A stretch of DNA of 39,211 nucleotides from Desulfocapsa sp. (GTDB lineage Bacteria; Desulfobacterota; Desulfobulbia; Desulfobulbales; Desulfocapsaceae): NCBI GenBank assembly GCA_030145625.1, contig JAQYVF010000044.1, positions 1-39,211 of the forward strand. Direction: 5' to 3'. Below are positions 24,640-32,100 of the stretch, piece by piece; the first letter of the stretch is position 1; each line of letters begins with the position of its first letter. Position numbers and translations under genes: made by a program. Below the pieces are notes generated by a model. That model worked only from the letters and a program-made list of their open reading frames with translations. It ran no database searches and was not told where the DNA came from.

Positions 24640-25971
24640 ATGAATTATCAGCAAGCCTGGGACTATCTGGATAGCCTCCAGTTTCACAAGATTAAACTGG
24701 GGCTCGAGGCCATGCACTCTTTTATGGCCCGTGTCGGCAACCCTGAACAGCGTCTGAACTATGTCCACGTAGCCGGTACCAATGGTAAGGGATCTGTTAG
24801 TATCACACTTTTGACACTGCTGTCCAGGGCTGGCTACCGAGTCGGGCTCTATACCTCGCCGCATCTCAGTTCTGTCCGTGAACGTTTCCGCATCAATGAT
24901 TCTTTTATCAGCGAGAAAAAGTTTGCCGAACTGGCGACCAGGATACGTGAAGTCCTGAGTGAGGAAAAAATCACCTATTTTGAACTCACCACCGCCCTTG
25001 CCTTTCTCTGGTTTGCAGAAGAAGAACTTGATCTGGTGGTCCTGGAAACAGGACTGGGAGGGAGGTTGGACGCCACCAACATCGTGATCCCCCTGGTCTC
25101 GGTAATCACCAATGTCAGTATGGACCATGAGGCCTATCTGGGTAATACCCTGTCAGCCGTGGCTGGTGAAAAGGCGGGCATCATCAAAACGGGTGTATCG
25201 GTGGTCTCTGCAGTGAAGGAAGGAGAGGGGCTTGCAGAGGTTTGTGAGGTGTGTCGGGAGAAGGAGGCACCATTACTTCTCTATGGCAACAGCTTCCGCT
25301 CTGCGCTCTCCAATAACGGAAGTTGGTCCTGGCATGGTGAGGCGTCGTTTTCCAAGGCTTCCTATCAGGACCTGCGCTGTTCCATGAAGGGTGAATATCA
25401 GATCAGTAATGCCTCGCTGGCCCTTGCTGTAATCGAACTATTGAAAGGAAGGGGTTTTGTGCTCTCCGCAAAGGATATCCGCCAGGGACTGGCAGCAGTG
25501 CAGTGGCCTGGTCGCCTGGAACATTTTTGCCTTGATCGGAAGAGTAGGATGCGGGTTCAGTCCAGCGGAGCTGTGGACAAAATCTGTTATCTTTTAGATG
25601 GTGCCCACAATCCTGCCGGGGTCGACAGCCTTGTTCAGACGTTGCTGAAAGAGTGTTCTTTCAGGAGATTGTTGGTTATTTGGGGAGCTATGGTGGATAA
25701 AGATTTGGAGAAGACCCTGCCGCCGGTGGCAGAGCTGGCAGATCTGATTTTCCTTACCAAGCCAGTAGGGGAGAGGTCGGCTGAACCCGAGCTTTTGCTG
25801 AAAAACGTACCAACCACTTTCCAGTCCCGGTGTCGCCTCTATCCAACAGTTGAAGAAGCCATAGCAGGGGCCGAGGCATTGGCCACAGAAGATGACTTGA
25901 TTCTCATTGCCGGGTCTCTCTATCTGGTGGGTGCTTCACGCAAGATTCTGCTGGGAGAACTGGTCAGATGA
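24640..25971 (+). CDS. folC: Folylpolyglutamate synthase / dihydrofolate synthase
   Basis: The 443-residue protein has the Mur-ligase-like ATP loop AGTNGKGSVS (from about residue 45), the TSPHLSSVRERFRIND substrate segment, LETGLGGRLDATN, ITNVSMDHEAYLG with GEKAGIIK, and the C-terminal LLDGAHNPAG motif. FolC adds glutamate to dihydropteroate and then to folates. It joins the pabBC fusion as a second folate-pathway gene in the window, though they are far apart. It follows the helicase by 11 bases, and its stop overlaps the ATG of the HNH gene by 4 bases. Confidence 0.96.
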   Translation: MNYQQAWDYLDSLQFHKIKLGLEAMHSFMARVGNPEQRLNYVHVAGTNGKGSVSITLLTLLSRAGYRVGLYTSPHLSSVRERFRINDSFISEKKFAELATRIREVLSEEKITYFELTTALAFLWFAEEELDLVVLETGLGGRLDATNIVIPLVSVITNVSMDHEAYLGNTLSAVAGEKAGIIKTGVSVVSAVKEGEGLAEVCEVCREKEAPLLLYGNSFRSALSNNGSWSWHGEASFSKASYQDLRCSMKGEYQISNASLALAVIELLKGRGFVLSAKDIRQGLAAVQWPGRLEHFCLDRKSRMRVQSSGAVDKICYLLDGAHNPAGVDSLVQTLLKECSFRRLLVIWGAMVDKDLEKTLPPVAELADLIFLTKPVGERSAEPELLLKNVPTTFQSRCRLYPTVEEAIAGAEALATEDDLILIAGSLYLVGASRKILLGELVR

Positions 25972-26279
25972 GCAGGGAATTTTTTGATTTCGATGCCCCG
26001 GATGAGTCGGAAATCCGGCGGGAAAGGGCCAAAGCCAGAGACCTGCGCAAGAGTCGATGGTGGCAGCAGAAGACTGCTTCGGGGAAGTGTCACTTCTGCG
26101 GACAAAAAGTGGCTTTCAAAGAACTGACTATGGATCATCTACTCCCTCTGGGCCGTGGTGGTCGAAGCACTAAAGATAACCTTGTTCCCTGCTGCAAAAG
26201 CTGCAATAATATGAAAAAGAGTATGCTTCCCCTGGAGTGGGAGGAGTATATGGAGGATTTGAAGAAAAAATTTGAATAA
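25968..26279 (+). CDS. HNH endonuclease-like protein
   Basis: The 103-residue product has a zinc-finger-like HNH core: CHFC, then MDHLLPLGRGGRSTKDNLVPCC and KSCN, with the DH pair and the asparagine that make the beta-beta-alpha-metal site. Stand-alone HNH proteins of this size occur as housekeeping genes as well as in mobile elements. Here the ATGA overlap with folC and the position after a helicase suggest a chromosomal nucleic-acid role (inference). The N-terminus (~35 residues) is charged and without a known fold. Confidence 0.88.
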   Translation: MSREFFDFDAPDESEIRRERAKARDLRKSRWWQQKTASGKCHFCGQKVAFKELTMDHLLPLGRGGRSTKDNLVPCCKSCNNMKKSMLPLEWEEYMEDLKKKFE

Positions 26280-26787
26280 ACAACTCTTTTCTTAAGCAAC
26301 AAAAAAAAGTTAATAGTACTCTCTGGATAGCATATCGGCCTTCGAAACCCACTTCCCTAACATCTTGGCGCCTCCTGTTTGTGATCTTTATTTTCTCTAC
26401 ATTTCCCTTTTAAAATACCTATTTTTAGGACATTACAGTCTTGTTGGCTTGAGATGTGGAGATTTTAAGGAACTTTTTTAGCTTCTCAGGGGATTTTTTT
26501 TAGTTCAAATCCCTCTGGGATGTTAAGGGGTGTTCTCTTTACACAATTAGCTGATTTTTAGGAGCAGGAAGCTGTTCATATCCGTTCAATATCTTTATTT
26601 TGGCATGACATGTCAGAGGGGATTTCACTGAGGAATGAGGCGGTTTTTTGCTCACCTCCATGTTGAGAAAAGGCCTTATTCTTTTTATCAGCTTTCTAAC
26701 AATTTCAGTAGTATGTGCCACAATGTGAGAGGCGTGCTTTCGCCGAATATCATTGGCTGGAAATCGACAAATGCTCATGTAAAATCT

Positions 26788-26817
26788 TTGACTTCGTAAA
26801 ATCAAAAATGATATAAA
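26788..26817 (+). promoter_or_regulatory. Sigma-70-type promoter of the secreted repeat protein
   Basis: TTGACT (26788-26793) and TATAAA (26812-26817) are separated by 18 bases. The transcript would start near 26824, about 40 bases before the ATG, placing the Fur-like box inside the initially transcribed region. Confidence 0.6.
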
Positions 26818-26829
26818 TAATAATGTGCA

Positions 26830-26849
26830 TTTGTTGATAATCATTATTG
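26830..26849. promoter_or_regulatory. Fur-like box
   Basis: GATAATCATTAT (26836-26847) equals 12 consecutive positions of the classical 19-base Fur box; over the full box I count 14 of 19 matches. It lies between the predicted transcription start and the ribosome site, where bound Fur would block initiation or early elongation. Confidence 0.5.
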
Positions 26850-26862
26850 TTTGGAGAAAGTT

Positions 26863-27951
26863 ATGCAAAATATGCGAAAATTTGGATGTTACTTGGTTAT
26901 GGCAGGGATGATTTTGCCGGGAACAATGGTTTTTGATACGGCAAAGTCCGCAGAAGGAGAAGAGTGTACTCCCAAGGTTGTGGTGATTCCCTTAATCTCT
27001 GGTAATCAGGCCGCAGGTCCGGTAGGTGATGCGGTTGCTGCTGATGTCTTGGCAGGTAAAACTTTCTCAAATGATAATGCAACAGCTGTAAGTGGAACTA
27101 TGGTTGATAATCTAGGTGTCGTAATCACACCAGGCACCACAGATCAGACGATTGCAGAAGGGTATCACGATGGTACCGGGTATGTAGCAGGAAACGCAAA
27201 TCTTCTATCTAATAACATTAAAAACGGGGTAACGATCTTTGGTACAACTGGGACGTTAGCGATCATTGATACCTCCAGTGGCGATGCAGTAGCAGGTGAT
27301 ATTCGAGCTGGGAAAAAGGCTTGGGTGGATGGGGGGGAAGTGACGGGAACGATTGCTACACGTACTCTCTCATCAACAACAACGTCTTTTAGTGCCGGAT
27401 ATTATGAGGCGGGTAATCTAACAACGATAGACGCTGATTTGACGACGGACAACATACGATCAGGAGCGACACTCTTTGGGGTTGCTGGGAATTCGAATGT
27501 GGTTGATACCTCAAGCGGTGATGCGGTTGCAGGAGAGATGTTAGCAGGGAAAAAGGCCTGGGTAGATGGTGGAGAAGTGACGGGTACTCTTGCTACGCAA
27601 ACTCTCTCCCCCACGACATCCTCCGTTAGTGCCGGATATTATGAAGCCACCGATTTAACAACGATAGACACTGATTTGACGGCAGGCAACATAAAGTCAG
27701 GGGCTCAACTCTTTGGAGTTTCAGGGACGTATGTAGCTGCGGCACCAACTGTGGCTCGAGCGTGGGGCTGTGCTTTAGACGGCGGCACTGGCGTGTCAGC
27801 ACCATGGGCTGAGGCACTTTGTTTAACTGACTGCTATGAAATATTGTCCGCAGCCTATTGCGATCAGGTATGTCCTTCCATTGGAATGTATCTGGATTTA
27901 GACGGACATGGCGTTGTGGCCAGGAACAGTTTTTGTAATACTCCGATGTAA
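26863..27951 (+). CDS. Secreted repeat protein with tail-fibre-like GxxxFGVxGT modules
   Basis: ATG 26863 has GGAG 6 bases upstream. A signal peptide (residues 1-~31) is followed by repeated modules. The first resembles the TPGTTDQTIAEGYHDGTGYV...NIKNGVTIFGTTGT repeat known from phage tail and surface proteins. Two ~78-residue modules follow that are near copies (DTSSGDAVAGDIRAGKKAWVD / DTSSGDAVAGEMLAGKKAWVD, ending LFGVAGN / LFGVSGT). The last ~60 residues are cysteine rich (AWGCALDGG...CLTDCYEI...CDQVCPSIG), suggesting disulfides outside the cytoplasm. It may be a surface or adhesive protein; no catalytic motif is visible. It contains a G7 run at 27331-27337. The Fur-like box suggests iron control. 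Confidence 0.75.
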   Translation: MQNMRKFGCYLVMAGMILPGTMVFDTAKSAEGEECTPKVVVIPLISGNQAAGPVGDAVAADVLAGKTFSNDNATAVSGTMVDNLGVVITPGTTDQTIAEGYHDGTGYVAGNANLLSNNIKNGVTIFGTTGTLAIIDTSSGDAVAGDIRAGKKAWVDGGEVTGTIATRTLSSTTTSFSAGYYEAGNLTTIDADLTTDNIRSGATLFGVAGNSNVVDTSSGDAVAGEMLAGKKAWVDGGEVTGTLATQTLSPTTSSVSAGYYEATDLTTIDTDLTAGNIKSGAQLFGVSGTYVAAAPTVARAWGCALDGGTGVSAPWAEALCLTDCYEILSAAYCDQVCPSIGMYLDLDGHGVVARNSFCNTPM

Positions 27952-27993
27952 TAGGGTAGAAGGATAATTTTTTATAAACTGCTGAGGCGACGG

Positions 27994-28045
27994 TATCATC
28001 TCCTGCTGGTATAATCTTTCTGGGAGAGGTCTTGAGGAGATGATA
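27994..28045. repeat. 11-bp inverted repeat after the secreted repeat gene
   Basis: TATCATCTCCT (27994-28004) and AGGAGATGATA (28035-28045) are exact complements around a 30-base loop, about 40 bases past the stop codon. No U-run follows, so it is a stem-loop of uncertain use rather than a standard terminator. Confidence 0.5.
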
Positions 28046-28142
28046 TGGCTGCTAGTGCATCGCAGATAGTTGCCTTTTGTTGAAATTATGGAAAAACTTA
28101 TCAAGATTCCAAAAGAAAAAAATGGTGCAGGAATAGTGTAAG

Positions 28143-28151
28143 TGGTATAAT
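28143..28151 (+). promoter_or_regulatory. Extended -10 promoter of tRNA-Arg
   Basis: TGGTATAAT is a perfect -10 hexamer with the TGN extension, about 45 bases upstream of the tRNA. The -35 region is poor, as is usual for extended -10 promoters. The leader contains a small GCACG...CGTGC hairpin. Confidence 0.6.
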
Positions 28152-28196
28152 TAGAGCTGCACGCATTTTCCGTGCATCATGCCTCATCCTAAAAAA

Positions 28197-28273
28197 GGGC
28201 GGGTAGCTCAGCTGGATAGAGTGTCGGCCTCCGAAGCCGAAGGCCGAGGGTTCGAATCCCTCCTCGCCCACCA
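28197..28273 (+). tRNA. tRNA-Arg (anticodon CCG)
   Basis: A complete cloverleaf: acceptor stem GGGCGGG/CTCGCCC (one G-U pair), D stem GCTC/GAGT, anticodon stem TCGGC/GCCGA with loop CTCCGAA giving anticodon CCG, five-base variable loop, T stem GAGGG/CCCTC with loop TTCGAAT, discriminator A and an encoded CCA. It reads the arginine codon CGG. A minus-strand frame across it is an artefact. Confidence 0.96.
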
Positions 28274-28281
28274 GTAAATTC

Positions 28282-28316
28282 AAGCACTTAGCCTGTTTCT
28301 CACTAGGTGCTTTTGT
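28282..28316 (+). terminator. Terminator of the tRNA-Arg gene
   Basis: AAGCACTTAG and CTAGGTGCTT pair over ten positions (one T-G) around an 11-base loop, followed by TTTTGTT, about 10 bases after the tRNA CCA end. Confidence 0.7.
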
Positions 28317-28545
28317 TGCTTTTGTTGCCTCTGTGTCGCCTTTTATGAAGGGTTGGTAAAGAGTTTTAAAATTAATTGTAAAAAAAGTTTCGTCCTTTTT
28401 TCTGTTTTTTGTTTTCGCTATCGGTCAGATAGCGGTAATGTCCATAACTAATTGATTGTTAGACGATTCCCCCTCCCTTTCCTCTCTTTTTCTTTGTTGA
28501 TTTTGTTCATATTTGACAAAAAAATGGGTAAATATACCTATTTTC

Positions 28546-28585
28546 AAATGAATCTATCTATGGTTAGGTAAAGGTAGATTCATTT
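28546..28585 (+). repeat. 11-bp inverted repeat just upstream of the riboswitch
   Basis: AAATGAATCTA (28546-28556) and TAGATTCATTT (28575-28585) form a perfect stem with an 18-base loop, immediately 5' of the aptamer. Its 5' arm could alternatively pair with ATTCATT in the terminator loop (28665-28671). A TTGACA at 28513-28518 lies upstream but has no good -10 at 17 bases. Confidence 0.5.
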
Positions 28586-28596
28586 TTAGTTTAAAT

Positions 28597-28662
28597 AAAA
28601 AGCCAAACTTTGAGCAATCAAAGGACGGAAAGCTACGGGGCTATAACAGTCAGCCGGGTTGC
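28597..28662 (+). ncRNA. Cyclic-di-GMP-I (GEMM) riboswitch aptamer
   Basis: The segment follows the GEMM-I pattern: GCCAAAC, a stem CTTTGA/TCAAAG capped by a GCAA tetraloop (28608-28623), GGACGGAAAGC, a second helix GGCT/AGCC (28639-28642 with 28652-28655) and the closing GGGTTGC. Aligned to the Vc2 aptamer, position 20 is G (28602), the base tied to cyclic-di-GMP rather than cGAMP selectivity; A47 (28629) and C92 (28662) are kept. The usual G21-C46 pair is replaced by C28603-G28628, a compensated change. The outer P1 helix is weak. It should control the giant secreted protein gene at 29199. Confidence 0.92.
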
Positions 28663-28689
28663 AAATTCATTGCAGCCCGGCTTTTTTTT
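28652..28689 (+). terminator. Riboswitch expression platform: intrinsic terminator overlapping the aptamer
   Basis: AGCCGGG (28652-28658) pairs with CCCGGCT (28676-28682), and TGCAA with TTGCA inside it, around an ATTCA loop, followed by eight T. Its 5' arm is the same AGCC-GGG-TTGC sequence that builds the aptamer helix and ligand pocket, so the two structures exclude each other. Ligand binding should therefore prevent termination: an ON switch. Confidence 0.88.
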
Positions 28690-29198
28690 GTCCAATCAAA
28701 GAAATCACTGTTTTTTGCGTAGTGAGTAACTATGTGGATGGGATTACCAGTTAAAAGAAAAAAATGGGGGATATTCAGATCATGGTTTTTATCACTGTTG
28801 AGACCAGGTGAGGGGCAAGGGAACCCGTGGTTTGGTCCCCTCTTATTTCGACTCTATCAAGCGGGAAGAAAGCATAGTTGAAAATGTAAAACTCCCTGTT
28901 GATAGCTGATTCAACAGGGAAAAGAATAGGAAAATACAGGCAAATGAAGGTGTTGTCGGCTATATGGAAAATCGGTTTTTTCGCAAGCGAGATCTCCGTT
29001 TTGACAATGCAGGCCGATACAAAAAATACTCTTAAAAGGAACATAAAGAAAAGGAGAATCACCAACTGTTTTCGACAGAAGAGATATGGAACGAAAGTAT
29101 CAACTGCCGTAGCAACGCCATCATGAGAATGGGAGAACCACTAACCAGAAAATAAACTTGCTCGGCATCCCACATTATCACTTAAAGGAGGGTAATGT
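28690..29198 (+). other. ~500-base leader between riboswitch and the giant secreted protein
   Basis: No well supported ORF. A 49-codon frame from ATG 28732 and a frame at 28899-29126 lack ribosome sites and family likeness. Two structured spots: GAGGGG...CCCCTC with an inner AACC/GGTT (around 28813-28846), and a perfect 10-bp hairpin TCCCTGTTGA/TCAACAGGGA (28893-28902 with 28911-28920, 8-base loop). Neither has a U-run on the plus strand, so the riboswitch transcript can reach 29199. Confidence 0.5.
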
Positions 29199-32100
29199 AT
29201 GAAGATTAGGTCTGTTGCTTTCACAGCAGTAACTTCGGTTCTGGCTTGTTTACTCGCTTTCAGTGGTGGCGCTATCGAAGCCCATGGAGAGGAAGGCGCC
29301 GGCAACAATTTGTCCTATCCGGCTGTACTGATAGAAGGGCCCTCTATAGTTCCTTACTTTACCGTGCAGAGTGAAGGACTTGGTGAGACCTATTCGTATG
29401 GCTGCGAAGGCATTGAAATGGATGGTGTATTGAGCTATCCCAACACCTCCTGTGTCGATGACCTGGCAGAGCCGACAATTTACTACACTGCTGCGGAATG
29501 TACAGCGCCAGGCGGCAAATGCGCAGGCAAGTCGGTTACTCGCATGTACTGGCAGAAGGAGGAAGACCACACGTGGAGTTCTCAGGTCACAGGTGTTCCC
29601 ACTGCCGGCAGCGCGCCCGTTAACGCCCGCTACGTGGATTGGGGTGACAGCATCGAAGTGGTAAACTGGAACGATTACTCGGTTCTGCGAGTGGAAACCC
29701 AACCCTTTATCGACCTGAGCCAGGATCCGTTGCCTGAAGTTATTTCAGACACACCAAACACCCAGCAAGGGTTCCAGATGTGGCATGTATCCGGTCATGG
29801 AATCACCGAGCAGTGGGGCGCACGGGTTGAGGAAGTGGCTGGAGAGAGGGGGCTGCCCTATATTTACGATTCACCTTACGCCATTATCAACTCGGGGACC
29901 GCTGACCTCTATCTCACCAAGCTGTTTCCTGGGGATGATGATGATCCTGACTACAAATGCCCTAAAATGGGTGGAGACCAACCTGCCGCGTATCCTGCAG
30001 ACTATCCATTTGAGCCTAATTGGATAGCAGATACAGGGTGGTCGGGTTCCTGCAACCTCCCAGTCGTGCCGTACACGCTCGAACAAAGTGTCTCTGGGAA
30101 GTTTGTCTATGGCTATAACTGGCGGGTGCGCGATCTTGCGGAGCATTTGACGACGTGCGTGGATCAGGTATGGCATAAAACCGGGTGGTGGCGCCTGACA
30201 TACGTAGCGGACGGGGACGACTCAAAGGTGTTGTTCACCGACACCACAGTGACGGGTCCCCCGGTGATACCGCCTGCTATACCGACTGCTCTGTCGACTT
30301 TTTTGTCTCTCTCCGAGGAAAGCGACGAAGATGAAGATGAGGCATCGTTATATACCCCGGTTGTTGATGTTGTAAATAACCTGACCTATATCGATATCTG
30401 TATCGTCGAGAAAAAAGATACTGATCCAGATGAATATTATGTAGTTTCGAGCGTAAACGTAACCGGAAGCGGAACAATTTCCCCGGAAGGATCTCAATGG
30501 GTTGAAAAAGACGACACTGTCTCGTTTGTCCTGGACCCGGCCTTCGATTATTATTTTGGTGAAATAACAGGGACCTGTCCAGCAGGTGCGGCGCCGAGTG
30601 ACAATGGTGACGGTACCTGGAGTTACACTACTGGTAGTATTAAAAGTGACTGTACGGTTATTGCGAATTTCTTTGGAAATTACCAGGTTAGCCTGACGAT
30701 GACCACTGTAGGCCCCGGTACGGTAGTCAGCAATCCCTCAGGTATTGACTGCGGGGACGAATGCATCGCAGACTATGATGCTAATACGGAAGTGGGCCTG
30801 ACCGCCACAGCGGATGCAGGTTCTGTCTTTGTTGGCTGGAGTGGGGATTGTTCAGACGACGGAACGCTGGAGACCAAGGTGACCCTGGATACGGCAAAGA
30901 GCTGCACAGCCACCTTCACAGAGCTATTATATACCATCACTGCCTCCGCATCGCCCACTGCCGGAGGAGAAGTAATCTGCGACCCGAATCCTGTTCTCCC
31001 TGGTTTCGCCTCAGCCTGTACAATCAGCACGAATCCGTACTACACCTTTGATACTGTAACGGGCACCTGCAGCGGTACCCTTGTCGGAGATATCTATACA
31101 ACAGATGCAATCAATGCGGACTGTACGGTCGTTGCCAATTTTATCGCTGACCAGTTCGGCCTGACGGTGACCCTTGACGGGACAGGCACCGGTACGGTAA
31201 GCAGCAGTCCCGCAGGGATTGACTGTGGAGGAGACTGCAGCGAAGACTATGATTACAATACGGTGGTGACCCTGACCGCCATAGCGGATGCAGGCTTCGG
31301 TTTTGCCGGTTGGAGCGGGGATGATGACTGCTCGGACGGCATTGTGACCATGGATGCGGCAAAGAGCTGCATAGCCACCTTTGCAGAGGGACTCACCATC
31401 ACTGCCTCGGCATCGCCAGCTGACGGGGGGGGAGTAAACTGCGACCCGAATCCTGTTCCCACTGGTTCCGCCTCAACCTGTACAATCAGCACGAATCCGA
31501 ACTATACCTTTGATACTGTAACGGGCACCTGCGGCGGTACCCTTGTCGGAAGTATCTATACGACAGACGCAATCAGCGCAGACTGTACGGTCGTTGCCAA
31601 TTTTGTCACTGACCAGTTCAGCCTGATGGTGATCCTTGACGGGACAGGCACCGGTACGGTAAGCAGCAGTCCCGCAGGGATTGACTGTGGAGGAGACTGC
31701 AGCGAAGACTATGATTACAATACGGTGGTGACCCTGACCGCCATAGCAGATGCAGGCTCGGATTTTACCGGTTGGAGCGGGAATTCTGACTGCTCGGACG
31801 GCATTGTGACCATGGATGCAGCAAAGGGCTGCATAGCCACCTTTACAGAGCTATTATATACCATCACTGCCTCCGCATCGCCTGTTGCCGGGGGGGGAGT
31901 AAACTGTGACCCGAATCCTGTTCTCCCTGGTTCCGACTCAACCTGTACAATCAGCACGAATCTGTACTATACCCTTGCTACTGTATCGGGCACCTGCGGC
32001 GGTACCCTTGTCGGCGATATCTATACGACAGCAGCAATCAGCGCTGATTGTACGGTCATTGCCAATTTTGTCATAGACCGGTACAGCCTGACGGTGACCA

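Larger units (their letters stand above)
26280..26862. other. 583-bp AT-rich gap upstream of the secreted repeat protein
   Basis: No credible gene; a minus-strand frame at 26539-26868 lacks a ribosome site and runs into the downstream promoter. The right end holds the promoter and Fur-like box listed separately. No terminator hairpin is evident after the HNH gene. The remainder is featureless A/T-rich DNA. Confidence 0.5.

Noticed and set aside
26539-26868. Minus-strand 109-codon frame
   Set aside because: No ribosome site, no family, and it overlaps the promoter, Fur-like box and start of the gene at 26863.
28101-28283. Minus-strand 60-codon frame reading GEEGFEPSAFGFGGRHSIQLSYPP
   Set aside because: It is the antisense of the tRNA-Arg gene, a common annotation artefact.
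28775-29126. Two overlapping short frames, one on each strand, in the leader of the giant protein
   Set aside because: Both lack ribosome sites; one starts at a TTG inside a hairpin, and the products match nothing.
28274-29198. Integrated element attached at the tRNA-Arg 3' end
   Set aside because: No integrase and no repeated tRNA 3' end were found within the window.
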